The notes under the pieces: generated by a model
Databases searched by the model: none
What the model saw: the letters and a program-made list of their open reading frames with translations, nothing else
What the model was told of the DNA's origin: nothing
Translations under genes and position numbers: made by a program
Shown here: one piece after another, positions 53,486 to 62,960 of the stretch
How positions within the stretch are numbered: the stretch's first letter is position 1
How the letters are laid out: each line of letters starts with the position of its first letter
DNA from: Ottowia thiooxydans DSM 14619
Lineage (GTDB): Bacteria > Pseudomonadota > Gammaproteobacteria > Burkholderiales > Burkholderiaceae_C
Reading direction: 5' to 3'
Assembly: GCF_000422885.1 (NCBI RefSeq)
Contig: NZ_KE383943.1
Location: 124,001-188,000 of the forward strand
DNA: 64,000 bases

Positions 53486-53986
53486 TCAGATGGCCGGCCC
53501 GACGTGTTGAGTCAGCGCTGTTTTCAGGCGGTTCAGATCGAAGCCTTGTGTGACGACGGTGGTCGGCACAACGTAATAGAGGCGCGGCATGGGATAAATC
53601 AGCACGTAGTTTGGGCTGTAGCGCCACTTTAGAATTTTGTCCCAAGAAAGGCGTCCTTGACCGTCTACGGAGGAAAACCGAAGACCATCTTCGTGCAATG
53701 ACACCGTTTGCTCTTCCTGGATGGATTTGTAGCGCCGGTAGTTTCCGCGCAACTGCCAAGGGATGATGGCGCTGTAGATGGCAAGCCCAAAAACCAGGCC
53801 GCCGAGAATGCCTCCTGCCGCTGCGGCACGCAGGTTAGCCGGGCCCCAGACGGCGACTCCTAGCAGCAGCACAAGCAATTGAGCCAATCCAGCCCATTGG
53901 CGCTTGGTTGGGCGGGAGAACAAGGCTCCGGCTCTTACGTAGTCACGCTCAGTCAAGCGGAACCGCGCCTGTGTCGTCTCAGTCAT
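53486..53986 (-). CDS. YcxB-like membrane protein
   Basis: 166 residues. A cytoplasmic N-terminus leads to two membrane helices (about 31-46 and 54-72). The C-terminal YcxB-like domain reads YKSIQEEQTVSLHEDGLRFS and LSWDKILKWRYSPNYVLIYP, ending in a region of beta strands. The function of the family is unknown. The gene stands between LOG and efp with a short gap on each side. Confidence 0.75.
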   Translation of the reverse strand: MTETTQARFRLTERDYVRAGALFSRPTKRQWAGLAQLLVLLLGVAVWGPANLRAAAAGGILGGLVFGLAIYSAIIPWQLRGNYRRYKSIQEEQTVSLHEDGLRFSSVDGQGRLSWDKILKWRYSPNYVLIYPMPRLYYVVPTTVVTQGFDLNRLKTALTQHVGPAI

Positions 53987-54101
53987 TGCTCAATTCTATC
54001 CGTGGAGCCGAAAGCACCTGGTGGGTCGAGCACTGCAAAAAAGCTTGAGTTTCGTTGGAGCCTGTGACTGCGCGTCGGCCCTGATTGACGCGGAGTTTGC
54101 C

Positions 54102-54132
54102 AACAAAAAAGGCCCCTTGCGGAGCCTTTGCT
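54102..54132 (-). terminator. Terminator of efp
   Basis: Read on the minus strand: AAAGGCTCC, loop GCAA, GGGGCCTTTTTTG. The stem contains one wobble pair and is followed by six T, beginning about 35 bases after the efp stop. Confidence 0.75.
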
Positions 54133-54166
54133 TGTACGGAGCGTTTCCGTGTAGTTCGTTTGGTGT

Positions 54167-54721
54167 TCAGACGCGCTTGCGGTATTCGCCAGTACGAGTG
54201 TCAATCTCGATCCTGTCGCCTTGAGCAACAAACAGAGGCACTGGAATTTCAAAGCCGGTGGCAATCTTGGCTGGCTTGAGGACCTTGCCGGAGGTGTCGC
54301 CTTTGACGGCTGGCTCAGTCCATGTGACTTCACGCTCTACAGACGTAGGCAGTTCAACAGAGATGGCTTTTCCGTCGTAGAACACGACGTCAACGGACAT
54401 GCCGTCTTCGAGGTAGTTCAGCGCGTCAGTCATGTTCTCGGCTTCAACTTCATACTGGTTGAAGTCGGCGTCCATGAAGACGTACATGGGGTCGGCGAAA
54501 TAGGAGTAGGTGCACTCCTTGTGTTCGAGGATGACCTGATCCATCTTGTCGTCTGCTTTGAAGACAACTTCCGTGCCCATGTTATTGAGCAGGGCTTTGA
54601 GCTTCATACGGACCGTGGATGAGCCGCGGCCTCCGCGAGCATATTCGGTGCGAAGGACGATCATCGGATCTTTGCCGTGCATGATGACGTTGCCGGCGCG
54701 GATTTCCTGGGCGATTTTCAT
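54167..54721 (-). CDS. efp: Translation elongation factor P (Arg32 type)
   Basis: 184 residues from the ATG at 54721; the longer frame is not coding. It relieves ribosome stalling at polyproline. The tip of domain I reads [17 protein letters not shown] with Arg at position 32, where E. coli EF-P has Lys34. That Arg is the known site of rhamnosylation by EarP in Neisseria, Pseudomonas and Bordetella-type bacteria. The C-terminal part [20 protein letters not shown] is standard. The modifying enzyme earP is the next gene upstream on the same strand. Confidence 0.97.
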   Translation of the reverse strand: MKIAQEIRAGNVIMHGKDPMIVLRTEYARGGRGSSTVRMKLKALLNNMGTEVVFKADDKMDQVILEHKECTYSYFADPMYVFMDADFNQYEVEAENMTDALNYLEDGMSVDVVFYDGKAISVELPTSVEREVTWTEPAVKGDTSGKVLKPAKIATGFEIPVPLFVAQGDRIEIDTRTGEYRKRV

Positions 54722-54897
54722 AGCGGTATTCCAGTGAGTAAATGGTGAGCAGCGCTGCTCGTGCACTGGGGGCTGTACATTGATCCGGGCGCGCGCAGCG
54801 GAGCGAGGAAACGCAAACATGACCACCTATGTACGCACCAATTAGTAATCGGTAAGCGCGCCAAGGCAACCTGGCATTTTTCGCAAAGCCTTTAATT

Positions 54898-56022
54898 CTA
54901 TCGCTTTTCTGCCACAAAGTTAAGCAATTGAGTGGCCAAGTCATCCTGAGCGAGAAGTCGTTGGCGTGCCAATAGCGTGCACTCTTGCCAGGCGATGAGG
55001 TTCGGATCAGGGAGTTGTGCATCATGGACTTCATTCCAGACGCTGTGAAATTGGCGCAATGATTCAGGCGCACTCAGCCAGTCGAGGAGTGCCTCAAGCT
55101 TGGCATGATGGGCGTTGTCATCCTGGGGGTAGATCTGCCATATGAATGGCTTTGCAGCCCACAGCGCTCGCACGAGAGAGTCCTCTCCGCGAACAAAATT
55201 CAAATCGCATGCCCACAACAATTCGTCGTAAGCGCTTTGCGGCAAATGCGGAAGATAGGAGAGTGATAACGATCCCAGTTTGCTGGGTGGTGTCTGCGCG
55301 TCTATTGAGCTACCCATCACAGACTCAACCGCCGCCCTTGCGCGGCCGGGCGTCACGAGCAGGCGGGTGGGCTCAGGGCTTCTTGCCAACTGGGTCAGCC
55401 AGGCGCCAAGCGCTGCCGGTTCATAGCAAAAAAGCGACACCAGCCTTTCACCCTGCCATTCGATTCCCTTATCGGCCAGCCATCCTGTCCGGTTAAATGC
55501 ACTCTGGCGCGCCGGCAAATCCGGTTCGCGTAAGAGGCCGCCCGTGCTCGGAGTAAATCCGGGGAAGAAAAACCACTTGGTTTGGCCGACCCCTGGCCCT
55601 TGCAGGACGGGCGAAGGCAAGCGGTGCATTCGCTCCACATAGCCCTCGGCGCTGAGGTACTCCAGGTTGATCCATGTGGGCGCAGGAGAATGTTCTGGAG
55701 CGGCGCCGGTGAAGTGAGCGATGAACTCATAGGGGATTTCACATCCGAACGCTTCAATCCAGACGTCCGCTACGGGCAAGTCCACCAATCCGTTGGGGAG
55801 GAAGGGCTGACTCCAGTGAAGTACCTGCACCCCGGGCCAGCGGCCCTCCAAGGCAGCCGGAGCCATCCAGGACAGGGCACGCGCATCGTCGGCCCACAGT
55901 CTCACTCTATGCCCACGTGCGGCCAACTGAGCCGTCAGGCGCCAGCACACACCCAGGTCGCCATGGTTGTCTACTACGCGGCAGAAGATGTCCCAAGTAA
56001 GGGGAAAAACGTTGATTGGCAC
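54898..56022 (-). CDS. earP: EF-P arginine rhamnosyltransferase EarP
   Basis: 374 residues of the former DUF2331 family. It transfers L-rhamnose from dTDP-rhamnose to Arg32 of EF-P. The opening FPLTWDIFCRVVDNHGDLGV includes the two essential aspartates (Asp18 and Asp22), and FVRGEDSLVRALWAAKPFIW holds the donor-site Glu. The C-terminal Rossmann-like half follows the GT-B plan. It is on the same strand as efp with 176 bp between, and divergent from uvrC over 31 bp. Rhamnose supply genes (rml) are not in the window. Confidence 0.95.
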   Translation of the reverse strand: MPINVFPLTWDIFCRVVDNHGDLGVCWRLTAQLAARGHRVRLWADDARALSWMAPAALEGRWPGVQVLHWSQPFLPNGLVDLPVADVWIEAFGCEIPYEFIAHFTGAAPEHSPAPTWINLEYLSAEGYVERMHRLPSPVLQGPGVGQTKWFFFPGFTPSTGGLLREPDLPARQSAFNRTGWLADKGIEWQGERLVSLFCYEPAALGAWLTQLARSPEPTRLLVTPGRARAAVESVMGSSIDAQTPPSKLGSLSLSYLPHLPQSAYDELLWACDLNFVRGEDSLVRALWAAKPFIWQIYPQDDNAHHAKLEALLDWLSAPESLRQFHSVWNEVHDAQLPDPNLIAWQECTLLARQRLLAQDDLATQLLNFVAEKR

Positions 56023-56053
56023 GCGCTGGATTGTGCCGCCATAAACTCAGCTC

Positions 56054-58036
56054 ATGAGCGACCTTCCGCCACCATCCGATTTACCGGCCCCCGCCGAGCC
56101 ATTGTCACCCCATAGCCCGGAGCTTCTGGCGCAGGTGGCAGGGTTGCCTGGTTTGCCCGGCGTGTACCGTTATTACGACGCCGCTGACCAGGTGTTGTAT
56201 GTGGGCAAAGCGCGCAATCTGAAAAAACGCGTATCCAGCTATTTCCAGAAAAACCACGGCGGAACTCGCATTGGCCACATGGTGGGCAAGATCGAGCGGC
56301 TCGAGACCACTGTGGTGCGGTCAGAGGCGGAGGCGTTGATTCTTGAGAACAATCTCATCAAGACGCTCGCGCCGCGCTACAACATTATTTTTCGCGACGA
56401 TAAAAGCTATCCCTACCTCAAGATCACGGGGAACGGCCTGAAAACTCCGGAGGATCCTGGTGTTGGTTCGCCGGCGCCCGATGCCTTTGCACGCGTGGCT
56501 TACTACCGCGGCGCCACGGATAGACGCCACCGATATTTCGGCCCTTATCCGGGTGCGTGGGCCGTGAAGGAAACGATTTTGCTTCTGCAGAAGGTGTTTC
56601 GCCTTCGCACCTGTGAGGACACGGTGTTTGCAAACCGCACACGCCCCTGCCTGCTCTATCAGATCAAACGCTGTACGGCACCCTGTGTGCGCCACATAGG
56701 GGTGCAGGAGTACGCCGAGGATGTTCGCCACGCGGAACAGTTCTTACGTGGTGAGACGCAAACGGTGCTGCAAACACTCGAAAACCGAATGATGGCGCAT
56801 TCGGCTGCACTGGAGTTTGAGCACGCGGCGGAAATACGCAACCAGATGCAGGCGCTGTCCCGTGTGCTGCATCAGCAGGCGGTGGAGGTGGGGTCTGATG
56901 CGGATGCAGACATCCTGGCTGTGAAGGTGCAAGGAGGCCGCGCTTGCGTCAATTTGGCGATGGTGCGGGGGGGGCGTCATCTGGGCGACCGGGCCTATTT
57001 TCCCGCCCACGTGGAAGATGCTCAGGCTTTGGTGACCGAGCGTGGGGATGAGGAGGCGCCAACTGTGGAGGCGCACGTGCTTGAGGCCTTCATTGCTCAG
57101 CACTACCTTGGGGTGCCAGCGCCTGAATCACTGATTACGAGCGAGGCGGTGAGCCCCTTGTTGATCAGGGCGCTGGGAGACCAGACAGGAACGAAGATCA
57201 GCGCCCAGCATGCACCGCGCGGCCAGCGCCGGGTCTGGCTGGAGATGGCGCAGCAAAACGCAGCGTTGCAACTGGCGCGGCTGCTGGCAGAGGAGGGTTC
57301 GCAACAGGCACGTACCCGCGCGTTGGTGGAGGCACTTGATTTGGCGCCTGACAACATCGATCAACTTCGTATCGAGTGTTTCGACATCAGCCACACGGCA
57401 GGGGAGGCCACGCAAGCCAGCTGTGTGGTGTTCCAGGGGCATCGCATGCAGGCTGCGGAATACCGGCGCTACAAGATTGAAGGCATCACGCCTGGCGACG
57501 ACTACGCGGCCATGCGGCAGGTGCTGCAGCGCCGCTACAGCAAGATATCTGAGGCGATGCAGGCCGTGGACGCCGCAAGCCATGTTCGCATGCCCGATCT
57601 CGTTCTGGTGGATGGTGGCAAGGGGCAGGTGACGATGGCGCGTGAAGTATTTGCCGCGCTGGGCCTGGATTTATCTCTCATCGTCGGCGTGAAGAAGGGG
57701 GAGGGGCGCAAAGTGGGTCTGGAGGAGCTGGTGTTTGCTGACGGGCGTGAAACCGTTTATTTAGGCATGGACTCCGCCGCGTTGATGTTGGTAGCGCAGA
57801 TTCGAGACGAGGCACACCGTTTTGCTATCACGGGCATGCGCGCTCAGCGTGCCCGTGTCCGCGTAGGTGGCAGCCGAATCGAGGAAATTGCCGGCATTGG
57901 CCCCAAACGTCGTGCGCGTTTGCTGCAGCGCTTTGGTGGCGTGCGGGGCGTGGAGGCCGCGAGCATTGAAGATCTGGCCACGGTTGAAGGAATTTCCCAT
58001 CAACTGGCCGAAGAGATATACCGCGCGCTGCACTAG
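56054..58036 (+). CDS. uvrC: Excinuclease ABC subunit UvrC
   Basis: 660 residues. It makes both incisions of nucleotide excision repair. Domains: GIY-YIG nuclease ([20 protein letters not shown] and [13 protein letters not shown]), a Cys-containing region ([27 protein letters not shown]), and the UVR motif ([20 protein letters not shown]) that binds UvrB. The RNase H-like nuclease has [11 protein letters not shown] and [10 protein letters not shown], and the C-terminal helix-hairpin-helix pair reads [21 protein letters not shown] complete and ordinary UvrC. Confidence 0.97.
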   Translation: MSDLPPPSDLPAPAEPLSPHSPELLAQVAGLPGLPGVYRYYDAADQVLYVGKARNLKKRVSSYFQKNHGGTRIGHMVGKIERLETTVVRSEAEALILENNLIKTLAPRYNIIFRDDKSYPYLKITGNGLKTPEDPGVGSPAPDAFARVAYYRGATDRRHRYFGPYPGAWAVKETILLLQKVFRLRTCEDTVFANRTRPCLLYQIKRCTAPCVRHIGVQEYAEDVRHAEQFLRGETQTVLQTLENRMMAHSAALEFEHAAEIRNQMQALSRVLHQQAVEVGSDADADILAVKVQGGRACVNLAMVRGGRHLGDRAYFPAHVEDAQALVTERGDEEAPTVEAHVLEAFIAQHYLGVPAPESLITSEAVSPLLIRALGDQTGTKISAQHAPRGQRRVWLEMAQQNAALQLARLLAEEGSQQARTRALVEALDLAPDNIDQLRIECFDISHTAGEATQASCVVFQGHRMQAAEYRRYKIEGITPGDDYAAMRQVLQRRYSKISEAMQAVDAASHVRMPDLVLVDGGKGQVTMAREVFAALGLDLSLIVGVKKGEGRKVGLEELVFADGRETVYLGMDSAALMLVAQIRDEAHRFAITGMRAQRARVRVGGSRIEEIAGIGPKRRARLLQRFGGVRGVEAASIEDLATVEGISHQLAEEIYRALH

Positions 58037-58044
58037 GAGCCTGC

Positions 58045-58069
58045 TCTAAGAATCTGTTCAAAGGGCTTC
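58045..58069. repeat. Fragment related to the MITE-like element ends
   Basis: TAAGAATCTGTTCAAAGGGC resembles the terminal repeat of the element at 6794-6953 in the core CTGTTCAAAG. It is incomplete and has no partner end nearby, so it is a weak call. It lies between uvrC and pgsA. Confidence 0.3.
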
Positions 58070-58188
58070 GCAAGAATACGAACACGTGCTTTGGCCTGAT
58101 GAGCGAGAAGTGGCTTTTTCTCACCGATTAGTCATTGTGATGCCAAGCTCGCGCACATTGTCTCGGTAGCCGTGCCACAATCGACCGA

Positions 58189-58755
58189 ATGTTTTTCACG
58201 ATTCCGACGATCATGACCTGGACGCGCATAGTCGCGATCCCACTCATCGTTGGTGTGTTTTACCTGCCTTTGCTGGCTGAGACTCGTAATCTCGTGGCCA
58301 CCGTGATGTTCATCGTTTTCGCATGGACAGATTGGCTTGATGGCTATCTTGCACGGAAACTGAATCAAACGTCTTCTTTCGGGGCGTTTCTTGATCCCGT
58401 GGCAGACAAGTTCCTGGTGTGCGCCTCACTCCTGGTGTTGGTTCACCTGCAGCGTGCCGATGTGTTTGTGGCGCTCATCATCATCGGGCGCGAGATCGCC
58501 ATTTCCGCGCTGCGTGAGTGGATGGCAAAAATTGGCGCCAGCAAGAGTGTGGCTGTGCACATGCTCGGCAAGGCCAAGACCACGGTACAGATGGTGGCCA
58601 TTCCATTTCTGCTCTATGACGGGCGCCTGTTTGGCGTGATCGATACGCATGTTTGGGGGACGGTGCTGATCTGGGTGGCCGCCGTTCTTACTGTGTGGTC
58701 TATGGTCTATTACCTGCAGAAGGCCTTGCCTGAAATTCGCGCACGTGTGAAATGA
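58189..58755 (+). CDS. pgsA: CDP-diacylglycerol-glycerol-3-phosphate 3-phosphatidyltransferase PgsA
   Basis: Makes phosphatidylglycerol phosphate, the committed step to phosphatidylglycerol and cardiolipin, in the inner membrane. 188 residues with about six helices. The CDP-alcohol phosphotransferase motif D-G-x2-A-R-x8-G-x3-D-x3-D is complete in DGYLARKLNQTSSFGAFLDP and the following VADK. The opening FFTIPTIMTWTRIVAIPLIV is typical. The stop overlaps the next gene by ATGA. Confidence 0.95.
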   Translation: MFFTIPTIMTWTRIVAIPLIVGVFYLPLLAETRNLVATVMFIVFAWTDWLDGYLARKLNQTSSFGAFLDPVADKFLVCASLLVLVHLQRADVFVALIIIGREIAISALREWMAKIGASKSVAVHMLGKAKTTVQMVAIPFLLYDGRLFGVIDTHVWGTVLIWVAAVLTVWSMVYYLQKALPEIRARVK

Positions 58756-59654
58756 AGTCTATCGATGGCCAAGCGCTGATCCGCAGTATGCCGGCGGTGT
58801 TCGTGCTGATATGGGCTACGGGCTTTATCGTGGCGCGCTACGCGATGCCGTACGCACCGCCATTTACTTTCCTTCTGCTGCGCTATCTTCTGTCCATTGG
58901 ATGTTTCGTCATCTGGATTGCGGTGTCTGGCGTGCGTTGGCCGCAGACTGGCGTGGAGTGGATTCATCTTGGCGTGGTGGGCGTGCTGATGCACGGTCTT
59001 TATCTTGGTGGCGTGTGGGCGGCCGTCAAGGGCGGTATGGGTTCCGGGCTGTCGTCGCTTATTGTGGGTATACAACCGGTACTGACCGCTATTTGGCTCT
59101 CAGCCGCTGCAGGCAGCGGCCATCGCGTCAACGGCCGGCAATGGGTGGGGCTGATACTGGGGTTCGCAGGCTTGGTGTTGGTGGTATGGCGCAAGCTCAC
59201 CAGCGGAAGCCCGGGCGATCACGTGACGGCGGTCAACATGGCATGGGCGCTTGTCGCGCTCGTGGCGATTACGGCCGGCACGCTGTATCAGAAACGATTT
59301 GTGAAGCCGTGTGATGTGCGCAGCGCCAATGCGGTGCAATTAATGGCTGCCGCAGTGCTGACGGCGCCTCTGGCATGGCTGGAGCCGGAGTCAGTGCATT
59401 GGAATGCCCAGGTAGTGGGCGCTATGGCGTGGTCAGTTCTGGGACTCACGCTGGGCGGGAGTTCGCTTCTGTATCTGCTTATTCAGCGTGGTGCGGCGGC
59501 TTCCGTGGCCAGTCTGATGTACCTGGTGCCGCCCACCACCGCGCTTATTGCTTGGACTTTGTTCGACGAGCCGATCACACTGGCTACAGTTTTAGGCACA
59601 GCATTGACTGCGGTGGGCGTCAGTCTCGTGGTGCGGCCTGCGAAAGCAGCGTGA
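58752..59654 (+). CDS. EamA-family (DMT superfamily) transporter
   Basis: 300 residues with about ten membrane helices in two EamA repeats (about 10-145 and 155-293). The opening PAVFVLIWATGFIVARYAMP and the second-repeat end LVPPTTALIAWTLFDEPIT are characteristic of this group of metabolite/amino-acid exporters. The substrate is unknown. It overlaps pgsA and may be cotranscribed with it. Confidence 0.88.
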   Translation: MKSIDGQALIRSMPAVFVLIWATGFIVARYAMPYAPPFTFLLLRYLLSIGCFVIWIAVSGVRWPQTGVEWIHLGVVGVLMHGLYLGGVWAAVKGGMGSGLSSLIVGIQPVLTAIWLSAAAGSGHRVNGRQWVGLILGFAGLVLVVWRKLTSGSPGDHVTAVNMAWALVALVAITAGTLYQKRFVKPCDVRSANAVQLMAAAVLTAPLAWLEPESVHWNAQVVGAMAWSVLGLTLGGSSLLYLLIQRGAAASVASLMYLVPPTTALIAWTLFDEPITLATVLGTALTAVGVSLVVRPAKAA

Positions 59655-59732
59655 ACTTATGCGATATGGTGTTGCTAAGGCGCATAAGCCGTCGTTCAGC
59701 GGCGGTGAGGCCGACAATTCAGTCTAGAATGC

Positions 59733-59783
59733 AACGCTCGCTGGCATTTCAGCGTTCGCTGGCGAATTTCGCTGACGAGCGTT
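59733..59783. repeat. Imperfect palindrome upstream of hupB
   Basis: AACGCTCG (59733-59740) and CGAGCGTT (59776-59783) enclose repeated GCTGGC/GCTGAC and CAGCG words. It is 124 bases before the hupB start, at the end of the transporter gene. It may be an operator or a transcript-end structure; function is unproven. Confidence 0.4.
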
Positions 59784-59906
59784 AGCGTATTGTCGTCAGC
59801 GCTTATATGGCAGGCCAAGCGACCAGGGCCAAGGCGTATAGCACGTCTTGAAAGCATTTGAAGTCGCTTGACCAGATTCACAATTCTTGAGAAGAGGGGC
59901 ACCTTT

Positions 59907-60179
59907 GTGAACAAAACCGAGCTGATCGAACACATCGCCAAAAACGCGGATATTTCAAAGGCTGCGGCAACTCGCGCTCTTGAGGCTACAATCGGCGCTG
60001 TCAAGACTACCTTGCGTAAAGGCGGTACAGTTTCGTTAGTTGGTTTCGGCACTTTTGCAGTCGGCAAGCGCGCGGCGCGCGCGGGCCGCAACCCACGTAC
60101 TGGCGCTGCGATTAAAATCAAAGCAGCCAAGGTACCTAAGTTCCGTCCGGGCAAGGCCCTGAAGGATGCATTGAACTAA
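59907..60179 (+). CDS. hupB: DNA-binding protein HU-beta
   Basis: 90-residue nucleoid protein that bends DNA. The sequence from the GTG start [20 protein letters not shown] is typical, with the DNA-clamp tip in [20 protein letters not shown]. The GTG at 59907 is preceded at 7 bases by GAGGGG, a strong ribosome site, so the longer frame start at 59868 is rejected. It is followed by tRNA-Val and ppiD, an order shared with Burkholderiales relatives. Confidence 0.97.
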   Translation: MNKTELIEHIAKNADISKAAATRALEATIGAVKTTLRKGGTVSLVGFGTFAVGKRAARAGRNPRTGAAIKIKAAKVPKFRPGKALKDALN

Positions 60180-60197
60180 TTCCGGCATCATCCGGTG

Positions 60198-60273
60198 GGG
60201 TGCTTAGCTCAGTTGGTAGAGCGGCGCCCTTACAAGGCGTAGGTCGGCGGTTCGAGCCCGTCAGCACCCACCA
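60198..60273 (+). tRNA. tRNA-Val (anticodon TAC)
   Basis: A 76-base cloverleaf. The acceptor GGGTGCT pairs with AGCACCC and the 3' ACCA is encoded. The anticodon stem GCGCC/GGCGT (one G-T pair) carries loop CTTACAA (anticodon TAC), and the T-arm reads CGGCGG TTCGAGC CCGTC. It decodes GTA/GTG valine codons and complements the GAC isoacceptor at 13992. Confidence 0.96.
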
Positions 60274-60290
60274 CCCCCACCAGTTGAATC

Positions 60291-60316
60291 AAGGCGAACA
60301 TTGGTTCGCCTTTTTT
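60291..60316 (+). terminator. Rho-independent terminator after tRNA-Val(TAC)
   Basis: AAGGCGAAC (60291-60299), loop ATTG, GTTCGCCTT then four more T: a perfect 9-bp stem with U tract, 18 bases past the tRNA. Confidence 0.92.
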
Positions 60317-60427
60317 GTCGCCAGGCCATCTCAAGAAAATTGCACCGTCGGAGGGTGCAAACGTCGCGAAGCGATGGGGAGCTTGGGAGCCTTTTTCGTT
60401 TTTGGCCAGCCAGACAGAGTTTCGTGC

Positions 60428-62371
60428 ATGTTCAATTTCGTTCGTAACAACACCAAGATCATGATGGTGGTCTTGTTCCTACTGGTCATCCCTTCGTTCG
60501 CGTTGGTTGGCCTCGATGGGTACACCAGTTTTAACGAGAGAGGCAACAAGGTTGCGCGCGTTGATGGCAAAGACATCACGCAGACCGAATGGGACAATGT
60601 CCATCGGCAAGAGATCGAGCGTGTGCGCGCCTCCAATCCGAATGTTGATGTGGCGCAGCTCGATACGCCGGCAATGAAATACGCCACGCTCGAGCGGATG
60701 GTGCGAGACCGCGTTCTGGCTGCTGCTGCCAACGCCGAGCATCTTTCAGCCACGGACCAGCGTTTAGCGACAGAACTCCAAAACGATGCTTCCATCGCAT
60801 CGCTGCGCAAGCCCGATGGAACCCTCGATATGGAGATGTACCGTCAGCTTCTGGCGCGCCAAGGCTTGACTCCAGAAGGATTTGAAGCCAATGTTCGGGC
60901 GGAACTCTCTGCACGCCAAGTGTTGGGCACTGTGATGACCAGCGGAGTGGCAAGTCAGGCCCAGTCAGATGTTGCGCTGGGCGCCTTTCTGGAGCAGCGT
61001 GAAGTGCAGGTAGCCCGTTTCTCGCCCGCCGATTTTGCCAGCAAAATTAATCCAACTGAGGCAGATTTAGAAGGCTTCTACAAGGCGCATGCAGATCGGT
61101 ATCAGGCACCTGAGGCGGCTAGCGTCGAATACATCGTTCTCGATTTGGCCAGTGTCAAGAAAGCGGTTGCCTTGAGCGAGCAGGATCTCAAAACCTACTA
61201 CGATCAGAACGCAGCCAGCTTTGGTACCAAGGAAGAACGGCGTGCGAGCCATATCCTGGTCATCGCCTCCAGAGATGCTTCCGCCGCTGACCGCGAGAAG
61301 GCGAAAGCCAAGGCGCAGGAGTTGTTGGCTGAAGTGCGAAAAACACCGGGTAGTTTTGCTGCAGTTGCCAAACGGGCCTCCCAGGATGATATGAGCGCTC
61401 CGAGTGGGGGCGACCTCGGGTTTTTCCAAAGCGACAAAGGTCTTGATCCGGCTATCAACAAGGCTGCATTCGGCTTGGCCAAAAAGGGCGATGTCAGCGA
61501 CGTTGTAGAGAGCGAATTCGGCTATCACATCGTTGAGCTGACGGATATCAAGCCAGCGGTGATCCCGACTTTCCAGGAATTGCGTGCCAAGCTTGAAGAC
61601 CAATTGCGCACAGAGCAAGCGCAGCGTCAATTTAGCGAGTTGGCAGACACCTTCACCAACGGGGTGTTCGAGCAAGCGGACAGTCTCAAGCCCATCGCTG
61701 AGAAGCTCAAGCTGCCTATCCAGACGGCTAGCAACATTGCCCGCACGCCGGCTCCTGGTGCGAGCGGGCCTTTGGCATCTCCTAAGTTTCTCTCAGCGCT
61801 TTTCTCTTCTGAATCGCTGAGCAAGAAGCGCAATACGGAAGCCATTGAAGTCGGTCCGAACCAATTGGCCGCTGGCCGTGTGACTCAATATACCGCTGCC
61901 CACGCTCGCCCATTCGCGGAAGTGAAGAGCGAGGTGCAAGCCAGATACATCAGCGTGCGCGGGGCGGAGATGGCGCGCAAGGAAGGTGAAGCTCGTTTGG
62001 CCGCTTGGCGCGCCCAGCCGGCTAGTGCGACTACTTTGCCTGCTCCAATTGTGATTTCGCGCGAAAACCCGCAAGAACAGCCTGCGGTGTTGTTGGAGGC
62101 TGTGCTGCGAGCAGACGCCACCAAGCCTCCCGTTTTTGTGGGCGTAGATTTGGGTCAAGCAGGCTACGCAGTAGCCCGGGTGAATAAGATTGTCCCGAGA
62201 GCGGTTTCTGCGGCTGACGCAGCGGCCCAAGAGCGCTTGCGCTATGAGCAGCTCTGGGGATCGGCTGAAGCCAAAGCTTATTACGACTTGCTGAAAACCC
62301 GCTTCAAAGGCGAGATACTCGTACCGGCCGTGACCGCAGGGATTCCGGGCGCTGCGAGAGCTCCGCAGTAA
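60428..62371 (+). CDS. ppiD: Peptidyl-prolyl isomerase PpiD (SurA-N/parvulin type)
   Basis: 647 residues. It is a membrane-anchored periplasmic chaperone near the Sec translocon. The single N-terminal helix is TKIMMVVLFLLVIPSFALVG (about 9-28). The SurA-like chaperone region follows (VARVDGKDITQTEWDNVHRQ and onwards). The parvulin domain is at about 265-365 with ERRASHILVIASRD, GGDLGFFQSDKG and FGYHIVELTDI, and a second non-catalytic region lies to the end. The ATG at 60428 removes a 76-codon extension that would run through the tRNA and terminator. Confidence 0.93.
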   Translation: MFNFVRNNTKIMMVVLFLLVIPSFALVGLDGYTSFNERGNKVARVDGKDITQTEWDNVHRQEIERVRASNPNVDVAQLDTPAMKYATLERMVRDRVLAAAANAEHLSATDQRLATELQNDASIASLRKPDGTLDMEMYRQLLARQGLTPEGFEANVRAELSARQVLGTVMTSGVASQAQSDVALGAFLEQREVQVARFSPADFASKINPTEADLEGFYKAHADRYQAPEAASVEYIVLDLASVKKAVALSEQDLKTYYDQNAASFGTKEERRASHILVIASRDASAADREKAKAKAQELLAEVRKTPGSFAAVAKRASQDDMSAPSGGDLGFFQSDKGLDPAINKAAFGLAKKGDVSDVVESEFGYHIVELTDIKPAVIPTFQELRAKLEDQLRTEQAQRQFSELADTFTNGVFEQADSLKPIAEKLKLPIQTASNIARTPAPGASGPLASPKFLSALFSSESLSKKRNTEAIEVGPNQLAAGRVTQYTAAHARPFAEVKSEVQARYISVRGAEMARKEGEARLAAWRAQPASATTLPAPIVISRENPQEQPAVLLEAVLRADATKPPVFVGVDLGQAGYAVARVNKIVPRAVSAADAAAQERLRYEQLWGSAEAKAYYDLLKTRFKGEILVPAVTAGIPGAARAPQ

Positions 62372-62404
62372 CAGCGCTAACTTCCTGGGACCGAACTTGG
62401 TCTA

Positions 62405-62434
62405 AAAAAAGCCACCTTGAAAGGTGGCTTTTTT
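62405..62434 (+). terminator. Rho-independent terminator after ppiD
   Basis: GCCACCTT (62411-62418), loop GA, AAGGTGGC (62421-62428), six T, with a matching A run upstream, so it may work in both directions. Confidence 0.93.
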
Positions 62435-62483
62435 GCCTCTGAACCGTCTCATTCCGAATTGCGTTGAATCGATAAATAAACAC

Positions 62484-62520
62484 CGTTCGGGCTGCCCGGA
62501 GCCTGTCGAAGGGGCGAAGC
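62484..62520. repeat. REP-like repeat copy
   Basis: CGTTCGGGCTGCCCGGAGCC then TGTCGAAGGGGCG: a variant of the widespread GTTCGGGCTGAGCCTGTCGAAG repeat. It is a relative of the elements at 43-107 and 53322-53368, in the gap between ppiD and psiF. Confidence 0.6.
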
Positions 62521-62611
62521 CTCGCGCTATGGATGCCTATCTTGTGGGGTCAGCACCGTTCACGCGTAATAGGGCGGTCCCGTACCAGTTCGATCCCAGT
62601 GTTTCAGTGAA

Positions 62612-62878
62612 CTAGCCCTTGCTCAAGCATTGAGACATGAATGCCTTGCGCTCATCGCCCTTTTTACCGGTTGCATCTACGTTGCAGATTTTCATTTTTT
62701 CCTGCTGCGCTTTCCGGCCATCGGAGAGGCAAGACTTCATGAAAGCTTTCCGTTCATCACCTTTTTTACCCGTAGCAGAGGTGTTGCAGGACTTCATGAC
62801 GTTTTGCTGCGAGTTGGCGGCGAATGTCGGGCTAGCGAACGCAGTTGCAATGGCCGCCAGGATCAGGAACTTACGCAT
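62612..62878 (-). CDS. psiF: PsiF-repeat secreted protein
   Basis: 88 residues. The signal peptide ends near TFAANS (about 20). Then two PsiF repeats follow: MKSCNTSATGKKGDERKAFM with its K-S-C-L-S end, and MKICNVDATGKKGDERKAFM with Q-C-L-S. They are near-identical copies with paired cysteines. PsiF proteins are phosphate-starvation-inducible in E. coli; the function is unknown. AGATCTCC upstream on this strand holds a weak ribosome site. It is monocistronic and divergent from the next small gene. Confidence 0.9.
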   Translation of the reverse strand: MRKFLILAAIATAFASPTFAANSQQNVMKSCNTSATGKKGDERKAFMKSCLSDGRKAQQEKMKICNVDATGKKGDERKAFMSQCLSKG

Positions 62879-62960
62879 GGAGATCTCCAGATTAGGCCCA
62901 AAGTTGGGCGCACCAGTTTATAGGCGGAATTCTCGTTTTCCAAGCGTCGCGTGGAATGGG

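Noticed and set aside
54722-54826. Upstream extension of efp
   Set aside because: EF-P families begin at MKIAQEIR; the extra 35 residues have no similarity to the family and no ribosome site was noted.
60200-60427. Upstream extension of ppiD
   Set aside because: Would translate through tRNA-Val and its terminator; the ATG at 60428 begins the expected membrane anchor.
62637-62960. Upstream extension of the small Cys protein
   Set aside because: It is the antisense strand of psiF, whose repeated cysteine motifs are clearly real.
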